Source: Pseudomonas alkylphenolica
GTDB taxonomy: Bacteria; Pseudomonadota; Gammaproteobacteria; Pseudomonadales; Pseudomonadaceae
Length of the DNA stretch: 64,000 nt
NCBI RefSeq assembly: GCF_000746525.1
Contig: NZ_CP009048.1
Location: 1,288,501-1,352,500, forward strand
Direction: 5' to 3'
The position numbers were made by a program, and so were the translations under genes. Positions within the stretch are counted from its first letter, which is position 1. The number at the start of each line of letters is the position of its first letter. Under the pieces are notes generated by a model that was not told the DNA's origin, did no database searches, and saw nothing but the letters and a program-made list of their open reading frames with translations. This document shows positions 40,144 to 49,874 of this stretch, piece by piece.

Positions 40144-42327
40144 TCAGTAATCCACTTTTCCAGTATGACTGTTCAGCGAAATCACCCGGGTCTTGCCGAT
40201 CCGGTGACGGAAGATTTCGCGCAGGTACTTCACTGCCTTCTTCACGCATTCGCGCGACAGTCGAATGTCATTGATCGAGACGAACTTGCTCTTGTCGTTG
40301 ATCAGCTCGCGGTACTTCTTCTCGTACATCGGCTTTATCGCGTACCAGTTGGTATCGAGGATTTTCGCCGGGTTTTCGAATTCATTGAGCAGATCATCGA
40401 TGCGTTCTTCATCGAAGGTATCGCTGGTGATGAACTCCAGGATGGCGTTGTCCAGGGTGTCGTCGAAACGGTACGGGTTACGCGCAAAGCAGCGCTTGAT
40501 GAAGGCCACGATCAAGGTCAGGAAGTCGTCCGACAGGCATGGGCTCTTGGCGATCAAGGTAGTCAGCGACAGGTTCGCCGAAGCGCCGATCACCAGGGCA
40601 TAGCGCTTGAGGGTGGTGTTGGGGAACAGGCTGTTGAGGTGGGTCTTGAGCCGGTTCAGGTCCATGTACGAGAGTTTGTAGTCCTTGGGCAGGGAGACGA
40701 TCGACACCACCGACGAACAGTTCTTGAAGAAGTGCAGGTCGTGCAGGGCCGCCGCGTCATAACCGGAGGCCTTGTACTGTTCCAGCGCTGCGCGATAGCG
40801 CTTGGACTCGATCGGCAACAGGCTGATGCCTTCGATCGCCTGGGTCACCTTGTTGAAGTGCGGCAGGTCGATGGAGCGGAAGAACAGGTCGTCGATGTTC
40901 AGACGCGGCTGGTCCTTCTCGAACACTTTGAATTTATCCGAATTCGGTGACGGCTGTTCCGGTACTACGGACTCCGCGTAGGCAATGGCTACGGGGCCGG
41001 CCAGGCTCATGAACAGGTCGTTGGCATCCAGGCGAATGGTTTCGCCGATGTCGATGCCGGCACGACGGAAGTAGTTCTGGTCGTAGTCGGTAGTCACCGC
41101 CTGGGCGGTCAGGATGTTGAAGATCTGCTGGGAGATGTACTGGTTGGCGTGCTTTTCCATGGCATTGACATCAATGTTCTGGATGTTGCCGTCATCATTC
41201 TCTTCGGCGTAACGCATGATGTCGTTGGAAATCAGCATCATCGCGTTCCACGGGCGGATGCGCCCCATGACGCTGGCTTCGCTGCTGTCTTCATTGTCGA
41301 AGTTATAGGAGAAGTCCCATTCTTCGGACAGGTACTTGCACAACAGGCGTCCGGCGTTGATGTGCAAAGCCTCGGACATTTCGCTGCGGTGATCGGAAAT
41401 GTTCGGCAGTACGCAGATGCCGCTGGTGAAGATCGGTTCGAAGACGAACGAGTGTCCGCTCTTGCCGTCGTTTTCGTCGGCCGGCTTGGTGTCGAAGGTC
41501 TTGTTCATGTACGAGTACTGCTGGGCCAGGCCGAACTCCGAGGCCATGCCCGAACCGGTACCACCACCGGCGCTGAAAATGTAGAAGTACAACCGCGACT
41601 GGTTGGCCTTGATCCCGCAGGAGTCGATCAGATACGAGTGGATCAGTTTCCAGTCGGCGCTGGAAAAACGATGGGTTTCCTTGTTGAGGATGATCTTGGC
41701 CAGGTACTGGCCGAGGATCGGCGCGTTACCGGCGCCCCCGGCATGGACTTCCGAGAGGTCCATGATCTTCATCTTGCTGTAGTCGCGGATGAAGCCGCTT
41801 TTTTCACCCTTGCGCGAGAAGCGGATACGACCGGCAATGTCTTTGTCCAGGTCGCCCAGCATTACCAGCGGCTCAACCAGGAACACCGGCTTGCTGCCCT
41901 TGTTCTGTACCAGGCGCAGATTGTTGCGGATCCAGCGTGCGGGGCTGTAGGTGGGCTCGCTGCCGGTGCGGTCTTCGTTGTTGAATTCGTTGAGATAGAA
42001 GGTGCGGGCGTTGTATACAAGTTCGGCGACATCGAGGGCGATGTTCGAGCCGCAACGGCCCAGGCCGATCAGGCAGACCGACGGGAACTGCTGATCCAGG
42101 CGTAGCTGGCTATCGTCTTCGACGTGGACACTGGGCGGAAACACCAGATCACGCAGGCCGTCGAGGTTGTCGAGGATGCGCTGGATATCGGGCTCGGTGA
42201 AATACAGGTACTGCTGCGGGTTAAGCGTTCGCGGGCTGTAGAATTCTCTGGGCCCTGGAGCGCTGAACGCGGGAGTGGGTGAAGTCAGCTCGGAAACCGC
42301 GTTGGCAGAAGTAGTCTTGGAGGTCAT
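40144..42327 (-). CDS. Tubulin/FtsZ-superfamily protein (Tubulin-like)
   Basis: Protein of 727 residues. CLIGLGRCGSNIALDVAEL (85-103) is the first nucleotide loop and FSAGGGTGSGMASEFG (251-266) is the tubulin/FtsZ GGGTGSG signature, so it should bind GTP. It is far longer than FtsZ (about 390), with big inserts and a C-terminal helical half. It fits the bacterial tubulin-like families described by comparative genomics as possible membrane-remodelling proteins. It stands alone here, without the vWA-type neighbours such genes often have. The start ATG has no strong ribosome site, but the N-terminal 70 residues look disordered in any case. Polymerisation is unproven. Confidence 0.82.
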   Translation of the reverse strand: MTSKTTSANAVSELTSPTPAFSAPGPREFYSPRTLNPQQYLYFTEPDIQRILDNLDGLRDLVFPPSVHVEDDSQLRLDQQFPSVCLIGLGRCGSNIALDVAELVYNARTFYLNEFNNEDRTGSEPTYSPARWIRNNLRLVQNKGSKPVFLVEPLVMLGDLDKDIAGRIRFSRKGEKSGFIRDYSKMKIMDLSEVHAGGAGNAPILGQYLAKIILNKETHRFSSADWKLIHSYLIDSCGIKANQSRLYFYIFSAGGGTGSGMASEFGLAQQYSYMNKTFDTKPADENDGKSGHSFVFEPIFTSGICVLPNISDHRSEMSEALHINAGRLLCKYLSEEWDFSYNFDNEDSSEASVMGRIRPWNAMMLISNDIMRYAEENDDGNIQNIDVNAMEKHANQYISQQIFNILTAQAVTTDYDQNYFRRAGIDIGETIRLDANDLFMSLAGPVAIAYAESVVPEQPSPNSDKFKVFEKDQPRLNIDDLFFRSIDLPHFNKVTQAIEGISLLPIESKRYRAALEQYKASGYDAAALHDLHFFKNCSSVVSIVSLPKDYKLSYMDLNRLKTHLNSLFPNTTLKRYALVIGASANLSLTTLIAKSPCLSDDFLTLIVAFIKRCFARNPYRFDDTLDNAILEFITSDTFDEERIDDLLNEFENPAKILDTNWYAIKPMYEKKYRELINDKSKFVSINDIRLSRECVKKAVKYLREIFRHRIGKTRVISLNSHTGKVDY

Positions 42328-42526
42328 TTTGCGCCATTTGCCTGGGGGTGGGTGGCTGTTCTAGTAGATATCATAGAGCCATCACTGGATAAGTTTCGCG
42401 ACTGTATCAGTGCGCATTTGGCGTGAGCGATAGGGGTCTGCCCTAGTGCTATAGGAGTTTTCCTTGCCACGCCTGCAAACTGAATCGTCCAATCTTTCAA
42501 CTTCTTTAATCTGCCTGGAGCTGTTC

Positions 42527-43414
42527 ATGAGCACTGCACGTCCTTCACTGGGGTTTGCCGGAATCGGTCTGATGGGATTGCCGATGTGTCGGCGCTTGTT
42601 GGCGGCGGGGTATCCGTTGACCGTCTGGAACCGTTCGCCGGACAAGTGTGCAGCGCTGGTCGAGGCGGGCGCGCGGCAGGTGGAGACCCCGGCCGAGCTG
42701 TGTCAGGCGGCTGATCTGGTGCTCTTGTGCCTGGCCGATACGGCGGTGGTGCGTGAGGTGGTGTTCGGTCCCGAAGGTGTGGCCAAGGGGGCCAAGGCCG
42801 GGCAGTTACTGGTGGATTTCTCCAGCCTGGAGCCGACCGCGACCCGGGAGATGGCCGCGGAACTGGCTGCGCTCAGTGGCATGAGCTGGCTCGATGCGCC
42901 GGTCTCAGGTGGCACGCCAGGGGCCGAGGCGGGCAGTCTGGCGATCATGGTCGGCGGAGATGCGCCAGACCTTGAACGCGTGCGCCCGGTGCTGTTGACC
43001 CTCGGCCAACGGGTTACCCATATGGGCCCGGTCGGGGCAGGGCAGGTAACCAAGGCCTGCAACCAGATGATCGTGGCCTGCAACGCTTTGGTGATTGCCG
43101 AGGTGGTGGCGCTCGCCGAGCAATCCGGCGTCGATGCCAGCCTTATTGCTGAAGCCCTGGCTGGTGGCTTTGCCGATTCCAGGCCGTTGCAGATTCTGGC
43201 ACCGCAAATGGCGCAGAGCTGCTTCGAACCGGTCAAATGGCATGTACGTACCTTGCTCAAGGATCTGGATACAGCAGTGAAATTCTCGCGCGAACAGGGT
43301 TCGGCAACGCCGCTCAGTGGCCTGGCCGCGCAGCTGATGCGCCTGCACGGAAGTCAGGGCTATCTGCAAAAAGATCCGGCGACATTGATCGATCTGTACC
43401 GGCGTAAGGATTGA
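42527..43414 (+). CDS. NAD(P)-dependent beta-hydroxyacid dehydrogenase
   Basis: Protein of 295 residues of the 3-hydroxyisobutyrate dehydrogenase family. Dinucleotide motif GFAGIGLMGLPM (9-20), substrate motif DAPVSGGTPGAEAGSL, catalytic Lys in VGAGQVTKACNQMIVACN. Candidate substrates: tartronate semialdehyde, 3-hydroxyisobutyrate or succinic semialdehyde. Its 3' end overlaps the convergent MHYT gene by 101 bases. Confidence 0.9.
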   Translation: MSTARPSLGFAGIGLMGLPMCRRLLAAGYPLTVWNRSPDKCAALVEAGARQVETPAELCQAADLVLLCLADTAVVREVVFGPEGVAKGAKAGQLLVDFSSLEPTATREMAAELAALSGMSWLDAPVSGGTPGAEAGSLAIMVGGDAPDLERVRPVLLTLGQRVTHMGPVGAGQVTKACNQMIVACNALVIAEVVALAEQSGVDASLIAEALAGGFADSRPLQILAPQMAQSCFEPVKWHVRTLLKDLDTAVKFSREQGSATPLSGLAAQLMRLHGSQGYLQKDPATLIDLYRRKD

Positions 43415-45590
43415 AGCTGACCAGCGACGACTCATCGCGTTGATCAAGCTGACTGAGGATGGCGCGTAGCTCACCCAAGGGTACCGGGTGGCTGAGCAGA
43501 TAGCCCTGGGCAAAGTCGCAGCCCTGCTGGGCGAGGAACTGATACTGCTCGATGGATTCCACACCTTCGGTGATCACCTGCAGGTGCAGGGTATGGGCCA
43601 TGACGATGATTGCCTGGACAATCTCCATATCCTGTCGGCAGCGTGGCACATCCTGAATGAAGGAGCGATCAATCTTCAGGGTGTCCAGAGGCAGGCGCTT
43701 GAGATAGGCCAGCGATGAGTAGCCAGTGCCAAAGTCATCGATCGACAGCGAGACACCGAGGGCGCGAATGTCCTTGAGCAGGGCGATGGTGCTGTGAATG
43801 TTGCCCATCAGCGCGTTTTCGGTGACTTCCAGTTCCAGCTGACCGGCTGAAAGCCCGGCCTGCTGCAGGGCGTCCTCAACCTCTCTGACCAGTGTTTCAC
43901 GACCGAGGGTCAACGCCGAGCAATTGACCGTGACCTTCAATTGGCCATAACCATGACGATTAAGTTGCGCCAGGTCTTCACAAGCATGGCGTAGCACCCA
44001 CAGATCAAGGTCGGCGATCAGGCCGTTGGCTTCGGCAATGCCAATGAAACGCTCCGGGCTGAGCAAACCGTGCTGCGGATGTTGCCAGCGCACCAGGGCT
44101 TCAAGTTTGGCCACCTGACCGGTGTGCAGGTCGAAAATCGGCTGGTAGTGAATACGCAGGCCCCGCTCTTCGAGCAGGGCAATGCGCAGCTCTTCTTCCA
44201 GTTGCAGCTCCAGCGTGGCGCGGGTCTTGAGGCTGCTATTGAAGAAATTCAGGCTGTTACGTCCGCAGCCTTTGGACTGATACAGCGCCAGATCGGCATT
44301 CTTGAGCAGTTCATCACAGCTGCGGCCGTCGTCGGGGAAGACGCTGATACCAATGCTGGTGGTCATGACCATGCGCCGTCCGGCCAGGTCGATCGGCTCT
44401 TTCATTTTTTGCATGATGCGTTGGGCAAGGTGCCGGGCTTCTTCGCGGCTGCTCAAGGCAGTCAGGATGCAGAACTCGTCACCACCAAAGCGGGCCACTA
44501 CGTCCTGGCTACGGGTCGCCGCCTTGATGTAGCCGGCAATGACTTTGAGCAGCTCATCGCCGGCATCGTGACCAAGGCTGTCATTGATTCGTTTGAAATG
44601 GTCGATATCGAGGAACATCACCGCCAGCATGCCTTCATTGGTGGTCTGTTCGACCAGGCGCTCGGCAAACACCTGATTGAAGCCGCGCCGGTTGATCAGG
44701 TTGGTCAGGGCGTCGTAATGAGCGGCCTGCTGCAGCGACACCCGCGCCTGATCCAGCTGGCTGAGCAGGACATTGACCCGGCGCAGGTCGTGCTCCTTGC
44801 TTTGCAGTTTCTGGTCGGAGAGGGCGGCACTGATACTGCTGGCGCTGACCAGCAGGGTGATGAAGGCAATGGTCAGGCCCAGTTGCAGGTTGTTGTCGGC
44901 ACCTGGCAGGACCACCACCGCGTCGTTGGGGATAATCAGGGTCATGCCCGCCATACCGGTGAAGTGGGTGGCGAATATGCCGCCGGCCATCAGCAGGCTG
45001 GCCGCGTATTTGAGCAACAGATGAAGGGTGCCGCTGCCATAGCGAAAGTAGCGAGCCAGCAACAGGGCCAGCAGGCTGGTGATGATGGCAACTGCAATCG
45101 AGGCGGCGAACATGTCCGGACGATAGAATTGTTCGGCGTTGGAGCGCATCGCGGACATGCCGATGTAATGCATCGCAGCGATACCCAGGCCGATGCAGGT
45201 GGCGGCCTGGAGGAAATGGCGGACACGCAGGTCATTGCGGCCCAGGGTGTTCATCGCCAGCCAGCCGGCGAACAGCATGACGATCAACGACAAGCCTGTC
45301 AGGGCGAAGTCGTAGTGGAGCTCAATGGGCGCCTGGAAGGCCAGCATGCTGATGAAATGCAGGGCCCAGACACCACCGGCCAGGCAGCAGGCGCCGAGCA
45401 GACGCCATTGGCGCTGGGCCACGGGCTGCTCTACATGATTCAGGCGTTCAGCCATGCTCAAGGTGGCGAAGCTGCCTGCGCCAGCGACCAGAAAGGCAAG
45501 TACGACCAGGTAAGGGTTGTACTGGCACTCTAGAATGATCTGTCCGTTTGCCGGAAGATCGACGAGCATCTGTAGCCCCAGCCACTCCAT
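43314..45590 (-). CDS. MHYT-GGDEF-EAL c-di-GMP enzyme
   Basis: Protein of 758 residues. N-terminal seven-span MHYT domain (about 25-250) with the repeats LHFISM, MHYIGM and THFTGM that may bind copper and sense gases. GGDEF 369-373 (ARFGGDEFCIL) is intact, so c-di-GMP synthesis is possible. EAL 497-499 (KLEALVRWQHPQHG) with LSIDDFGTGYSSLAYLKRLP is intact, so breakdown is possible. Resembles MucR-type proteins linked to alginate. The last 101 bases overlap the neighbouring dehydrogenase gene on the other strand. Confidence 0.92.
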   Translation of the reverse strand: MEWLGLQMLVDLPANGQIILECQYNPYLVVLAFLVAGAGSFATLSMAERLNHVEQPVAQRQWRLLGACCLAGGVWALHFISMLAFQAPIELHYDFALTGLSLIVMLFAGWLAMNTLGRNDLRVRHFLQAATCIGLGIAAMHYIGMSAMRSNAEQFYRPDMFAASIAVAIITSLLALLLARYFRYGSGTLHLLLKYAASLLMAGGIFATHFTGMAGMTLIIPNDAVVVLPGADNNLQLGLTIAFITLLVSASSISAALSDQKLQSKEHDLRRVNVLLSQLDQARVSLQQAAHYDALTNLINRRGFNQVFAERLVEQTTNEGMLAVMFLDIDHFKRINDSLGHDAGDELLKVIAGYIKAATRSQDVVARFGGDEFCILTALSSREEARHLAQRIMQKMKEPIDLAGRRMVMTTSIGISVFPDDGRSCDELLKNADLALYQSKGCGRNSLNFFNSSLKTRATLELQLEEELRIALLEERGLRIHYQPIFDLHTGQVAKLEALVRWQHPQHGLLSPERFIGIAEANGLIADLDLWVLRHACEDLAQLNRHGYGQLKVTVNCSALTLGRETLVREVEDALQQAGLSAGQLELEVTENALMGNIHSTIALLKDIRALGVSLSIDDFGTGYSSLAYLKRLPLDTLKIDRSFIQDVPRCRQDMEIVQAIIVMAHTLHLQVITEGVESIEQYQFLAQQGCDFAQGYLLSHPVPLGELRAILSQLDQRDESSLVSFNPYAGTDRSMSPDLFADSPDFRAGASAARPGH

Positions 45591-45743
45591 AGCCTGCCTC
45601 TTTGTCGAGTTTTCACTCGTCCCCCAAAAGCCTGTCTGGAGACTGTTCTGCAGGAGTATAGGAAGAGGGCACTAACCCATGCGGATTAATGGCACTTTGA
45701 CTTCTACGATTTGGGTATTGGGGTAATAGCGGGGGGTTCTAAA

Positions 45744-45812
45744 GCATCGCGGGGCAAGCCCGCTCCCACCAGGATTACATCAATCATGGTGGGAGCGGGC
45801 TTGCCCCGCGAT
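45744..45812. repeat. REP palindrome pair 4
   Basis: Inverted REP units GCATCGCGGGGCAAGCCCGC and complement between the MHYT gene and rapA. Confidence 0.92.
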
Positions 45813-45826
45813 GAGATCGACTGGAT

Positions 45827-48673
45827 TTACCCGGCGACCAACACCCGGATCGCTTCCAGGCGCAGCGCAGCTTTATCCAGCATCGCCAGGCCTTGTTCAC
45901 GTTGCTTGCGCACCGCGTCGATCTCGCTGTCGCGCACGCTCGGGTTGACCGCTTGCAATGCGGTCAGGCGTGCCAGCTCTTCGTCGGTTTCCGCCGCCAG
46001 GCGACGCTGCGCTTCGGCAACACGTTCGGCGTGGCGCGGCATGATCTTGGCTTCACCACTGTTGATCCGTGGCGTCAGCACATCGCGCTGGGCCTGGATG
46101 AACTTGTTGGCGCTGGCCTTCGGCACGCTCTCGAGCTGGTCGTTGAGGGTTTCGAACGATACGCGCGAGGCCAGGTCGTTGCCGTTCGTGTCGAGCAGGC
46201 AGCGCAGTGCCGCCGGTGGCAGGTAACGGCCCAGTTGCAGGGCACGCGGAGCGACCACTTCGCTGACGTACAGCAGTTCGAGCAGCACGGTGCCGGGTTT
46301 GAGTGCCTTGTTCTTGATCAGCGCCACCGCGGTGTTGCCCATCGAACCGGACAGCACCAGGTCCATGCCGCCCTGGACCATCGGGTGCTCCCAGGTAATG
46401 AACTGCATGTCTTCGCGAGACAGCGCCTGGTTGCGGTCGTAGGTGATGGTGACACCTTCGTCGTCGCCCAGCGGGAAGCTGGCGTCGAGCATTTTTTCGC
46501 TCGGCTTGAGGATCAGGGCGTTTTCCGAGTGGTCTTCGCTGTCGATGCCGAAGGCGTCAAACAGGGTTTCCATGTAGATCGGCAGAGCGAACTGATCGTC
46601 TTGCTCAAGGATCGCCTCGACCAGGGCCTGACCTTCGCCAGCGCCACCGGAGTTGAGCTCCAGCAGGCGGTCGCGACCGCTATGCAGCTCGGCTTCCAGG
46701 CGCTCACGCTCGGCGCGGGCCTCATCGACCAGAACTTGCCATTCACCGTCGTCACCACTTTCGAGCAGTGGCAGCAGGCGTGGGCCGAACTGATGTTGCA
46801 GGGCGTTGCCGGTCGGGCAGGTGGCGAGGAAGGCGTTCAGTGCCTGGTCGTACCATTGGAACAGGCGCTCTTGCGGGCTGTTCTGCAGGTACGGTACATG
46901 CAGTTCGATGGTGTGCTTCTGGCCGATACGGTCGAGACGACCGATACGCTGCTCGAGCAGGTCAGGGTGGGCAGGCAGGTCGAACAGCACCAGGTGATGG
47001 GCGAACTGGAAGTTGCGGCCTTCACTGCCGATTTCCGAGCAGATCAGCACTTGCGCGCCGAATTCTTCGTCAGCGAAGTAGGCGGCGGCACGGTCACGTT
47101 CGAGGATGCTCATGCCTTCATGGAACACCGTGGCCGGAATCCCGGAACGTACGCGCAGGGCGTCTTCCAGGTCCATGGCGGTTTCGGCGTGGGCGCAGAT
47201 CACCAGAACCTTGACCCGCTTGAGCATCTTCAGGGTGTCGATCAGCCAGTCGACCCGAGGGTCGAAGCGCCACCAGCGTTCTTCTTCGTCAGTGTCGCCC
47301 TGAGACTGGAACGCCACCTCAGGGTACAGTTCGGCGTGTTCGCCAACCGGCAGCTCCATGTATTGATCGGGGCTTGGCAGCGGATAAGGGTGCAGATTGC
47401 GTTCCGGAAAGCCCTGAACGGCGGCACGGGTGTTGCGGAACAGTACGCGGCCGGTACCGTGGCGATCGAGCAGCTCGCGAATCAAGCGCGCGCTGGCCTG
47501 GGTGTCGCCGTCGTTGACCGCGGCGAGCAGGGCTTCGCCTTCGGCACCGAGGAAGCCTTCGATGGTGGCGTGGGCTTTGGCCGACAGGCGACCTTCGTCC
47601 AGCAGCTCCTGTACCGCTTCGGCGACCGGGCGATAGTGCTCGCTTTCGGCACGGAAGGCCGCCAGGTCATGGAAACGGTTCGGATCGAGCAGGCGCAGGC
47701 GCGCGAAGTGGCTGTCCTGGCCCAGTTGCTCAGGGGTTGCGGTCAGCAGCAGGACACCAGGAATGACCTGGGCCAGTTGCTCGACCAGACCATACTCAGG
47801 GCTGACCTGCTCTTCATGCCAGACCAGGTGATGGGCTTCGTCGACTACCAGCAAGTCCCAGCCGGCGGCGAACAGTGCGTCCTGGGCTTTTTCGTCTTCG
47901 GTCAGCCATTCCAGGGCGACCAGCGCCAACTGGGCATCTTCAAACGGGTTGCTGGCGTCGCTTTCGATAAAGCGCTCGGCGTCGAACAGCGCTACCTGCA
48001 GGTTGAAGCGGCGGCGCATCTCTACCAGCCACTGGTGCTGCAGGTTCTCCGGCACCAGGATCAGCACACGGCTGGCACGGCCCGAGAGCAACTGGCGGTG
48101 GATCACCAGGCCGGCCTCGATGGTCTTGCCCAGGCCCACTTCATCGGCCAGCAGCACCCGTGGGGCAATACGGTCGGCGACTTCGCGGGCGATATGCAGC
48201 TGGTGGGCGATAGGTTGGGCGCGGGTGCCGCCCAGGCCCCACAGCGCGGATTGCAACTGGCGGCTGGTGTGTTCCAGGGTGTTGTAGCGCAGCGAGAACC
48301 ACGGCAACGGGTCGATCTGTCCGGCGAACAGGCGGTCGCTGGCCAAGCGGAACTGGATGAAGTTCGACAGTTGGGTTTCCGGCAGCGTGCAGGCCTGGTT
48401 CTGCCCGTCGAGCCCGTGGTAAACCAGCAGGCCGTCGACGTCATCGACCTCGCGAACGGTCAGTTTCCAGCCTTCGAAGTGGGTGATCTGGTCACCGGGC
48501 GAGAAGCGCACCCGGGTCAGGGGCGCATTGCGCAGGGAGTACTGGCGGGTGTCGCCAGTGGCCGGGTAGAGCACGGTCAACAAGCGGCCGTCCTGTGCCA
48601 GAACGGTCCCCAGACCTAGCTCGGCTTCGCTGTCGCTGATCCAGCGTTGCCCCGGTTGATACTGCTGCGCCAT
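45827..48673 (-). CDS. rapA: RNA polymerase-associated ATPase RapA
   Basis: Protein of 948 residues, close to E. coli RapA (968). N-terminal Tudor-like domains (about 1-110), Walker [18 protein letters not shown] (174-190), DEAH box [16 protein letters not shown], and helicase C motifs ([31 protein letters not shown]). It frees stalled RNA polymerase for reuse. The start [11 protein letters not shown] fits the family. Confidence 0.96.
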   Translation of the reverse strand: MAQQYQPGQRWISDSEAELGLGTVLAQDGRLLTVLYPATGDTRQYSLRNAPLTRVRFSPGDQITHFEGWKLTVREVDDVDGLLVYHGLDGQNQACTLPETQLSNFIQFRLASDRLFAGQIDPLPWFSLRYNTLEHTSRQLQSALWGLGGTRAQPIAHQLHIAREVADRIAPRVLLADEVGLGKTIEAGLVIHRQLLSGRASRVLILVPENLQHQWLVEMRRRFNLQVALFDAERFIESDASNPFEDAQLALVALEWLTEDEKAQDALFAAGWDLLVVDEAHHLVWHEEQVSPEYGLVEQLAQVIPGVLLLTATPEQLGQDSHFARLRLLDPNRFHDLAAFRAESEHYRPVAEAVQELLDEGRLSAKAHATIEGFLGAEGEALLAAVNDGDTQASARLIRELLDRHGTGRVLFRNTRAAVQGFPERNLHPYPLPSPDQYMELPVGEHAELYPEVAFQSQGDTDEEERWWRFDPRVDWLIDTLKMLKRVKVLVICAHAETAMDLEDALRVRSGIPATVFHEGMSILERDRAAAYFADEEFGAQVLICSEIGSEGRNFQFAHHLVLFDLPAHPDLLEQRIGRLDRIGQKHTIELHVPYLQNSPQERLFQWYDQALNAFLATCPTGNALQHQFGPRLLPLLESGDDGEWQVLVDEARAERERLEAELHSGRDRLLELNSGGAGEGQALVEAILEQDDQFALPIYMETLFDAFGIDSEDHSENALILKPSEKMLDASFPLGDDEGVTITYDRNQALSREDMQFITWEHPMVQGGMDLVLSGSMGNTAVALIKNKALKPGTVLLELLYVSEVVAPRALQLGRYLPPAALRCLLDTNGNDLASRVSFETLNDQLESVPKASANKFIQAQRDVLTPRINSGEAKIMPRHAERVAEAQRRLAAETDEELARLTALQAVNPSVRDSEIDAVRKQREQGLAMLDKAALRLEAIRVLVAG

Positions 48674-48874
48674 ACTGCCTGACTCCCGCTTTGAAAAGCC
48701 GACTATCTTAACGGATAGGACTGTGCAGACCAAAGAGTCTAGCAATATCAGCGACAAAAACCGCTGCAGCTATACTTCGAGCCAGTGCTTGCTGTAATCA
48801 GCCCCTCATATTCTTGCTTGTTGGCTCAAGGCCTCTGTTGGCTAGCCGACACAGTGGCGACAGGAGATCTGCCC

Positions 48875-49204
48875 ATGCTGCCGCCCATCATTCCGCTTAG
48901 TGCTGCACCCGTGACATCGCAACTGGACCCGGTCAAGCCGACCCCCGACATCAAGCCGGTGGTGCCTGCGCAGCCAACGTCCAGTGAAGGGGCGATCGAC
49001 CTGAAACACCGCGACCCGGAAAAGTCGGCGCTGTTGCTGCGTGAAGAGCAGCGACGCCACCAGGGCCGACGCCAGTCGGCCAGAGACGACGAGCTCTACC
49101 AGCCGTTGCCGGGAGATGAAGTCAACGCTGACAACACCGTGCCCGTTGCGCCACTGATGGGTGAACAGTCGCGTCAGGGGCTGTTGGTGGATATCGAAGT
49201 CTGA
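48875..49204 (+). CDS. Unknown proline-rich protein (109 aa)
   Basis: No domain recognised. The protein is rich in Pro and charged residues (MLPPIIPLSAAPVTSQLDPV, EEQRRHQGRRQSARDDELY) and likely unstructured in part. A GGAG site nine bases upstream favours this ATG. Conserved-looking position after rapA. It ends with GEQSRQGLLVDIEV. Confidence 0.6.
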   Translation: MLPPIIPLSAAPVTSQLDPVKPTPDIKPVVPAQPTSSEGAIDLKHRDPEKSALLLREEQRRHQGRRQSARDDELYQPLPGDEVNADNTVPVAPLMGEQSRQGLLVDIEV

Positions 49205-49283
49205 GCGTGCAGTGCTGTCACTGGTCAGCGCAGGCAACAGCCTTCATTATGAACGGATCGCAGTCCGCTTCCTGAGTCAGACC

Positions 49284-49445
49284 ATGAGCCAAGATGACAA
49301 CCTGATCGACCTCGGTGCCGAACGCGCCCGGCGGGTCCACGACCTCAATGAAAAACGCCTGAACGAAGTACGCCAGGCGTTTGAACAGGCCATGCCGCTG
49401 GGCAAGGCCAAGAAAAAGCCCAAGGGCAAACCCAAGAAGCGTTGA
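49284..49445 (+). CDS. Small basic protein (53 aa)
   Basis: MSQDDNLIDLGAERARRVHD begins a helical part; the tail is a lysine-rich stretch (KAKKKPKGKPKKR) that could bind nucleic acid. The ribosome site is poor (CTGAGTC). Plausible because composition and end position just before the Anr-type boxes make sense; function unknown. Confidence 0.5.
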   Translation: MSQDDNLIDLGAERARRVHDLNEKRLNEVRQAFEQAMPLGKAKKKPKGKPKKR

Positions 49446-49449
49446 AAAC

Positions 49450-49463
49450 TTGATGCAGGTCAA
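49450..49463. promoter_or_regulatory. Anr/Fnr-type box 1
   Basis: TTGATGCAGGTCAA fits TTGAT-N4-ATCAA with one change. It is 130 bases before the ccoM start. Confidence 0.55.
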
Positions 49464-49500
49464 GCCTGCACCCGCCTTGCGCGCCCGGTTCCGGGCGCTA

Positions 49501-49514
49501 TTGACCTCGGTCAA
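49501..49514. promoter_or_regulatory. Anr/Fnr-type box 2
   Basis: TTGACCTCGGTCAA, a perfect inverted repeat of TTGAC/GTCAA, 66 bases before the ccoM start and 51 bases from the first box. TTGAC half-sites occur in Pseudomonas Anr sites. Confidence 0.65.
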
Positions 49515-49579
49515 TTTCCTTTCGCCATCCATTGGTTACCTTGAGCCCATCAGACAGGTGCAGGCAAATGGAGGCCGAC

Positions 49580-49696
49580 ATGTTCTTCGATAATGTGGTT
49601 ATCGCTGGAGTCATTACAGTCGGCCTGATGCTGCTGTTCTTTGTCGGATTCGGAATTTTCATCTGGAAGGACTCGAACAAGCGCAAACAGCGCTGA
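49580..49696 (+). CDS. ccoM: cbb3 oxidase small subunit CcoM
   Basis: Peptide of 38 residues with a single membrane span: MFFDNVVIAGVITVGLML then FFVGFGIFIW and a basic tail KDSNKRKQR. It matches the CcoM subunit found in the P. stutzeri cbb3 cytochrome c oxidase, as far as I recall that sequence. GGAGG lies five bases before the chosen ATG; an in-frame ATG four codons upstream is less likely. It is encoded apart from any cco operon, behind two Anr-type boxes, and followed by a clear terminator, so it forms its own oxygen-controlled unit. Confidence 0.85.
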   Translation: MFFDNVVIAGVITVGLMLLFFVGFGIFIWKDSNKRKQR

Positions 49697-49727
49697 TTCT
49701 TCCGGTACACGAGCACGCAAGGCATTT

Positions 49728-49754
49728 AGGGCGACTTCGGTCGCCCCTTTTTTT
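49728..49754 (+). terminator. Terminator after ccoM
   Basis: GGGCGAC, loop TTCG, GTCGCCC, then a run of seven T. Confidence 0.93.
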
Positions 49755-49874
49755 GTCCGCAAGAAACCTTTCCGCTGCACTGGACTTTTATTAGTTAGCT
49801 AGCTAATAATCTGTTCCTGATTCTTTCACCTCATCCTGTCTATCGTTACAACACAGTCAGCCAAGGTTCGTCCC

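Noticed and set aside
45893..48619. Long open frame (about 908 codons) on the strand opposite rapA
   Set aside because: It mirrors the coding strand of a conserved gene, has the composition of an antisense frame and no family features.
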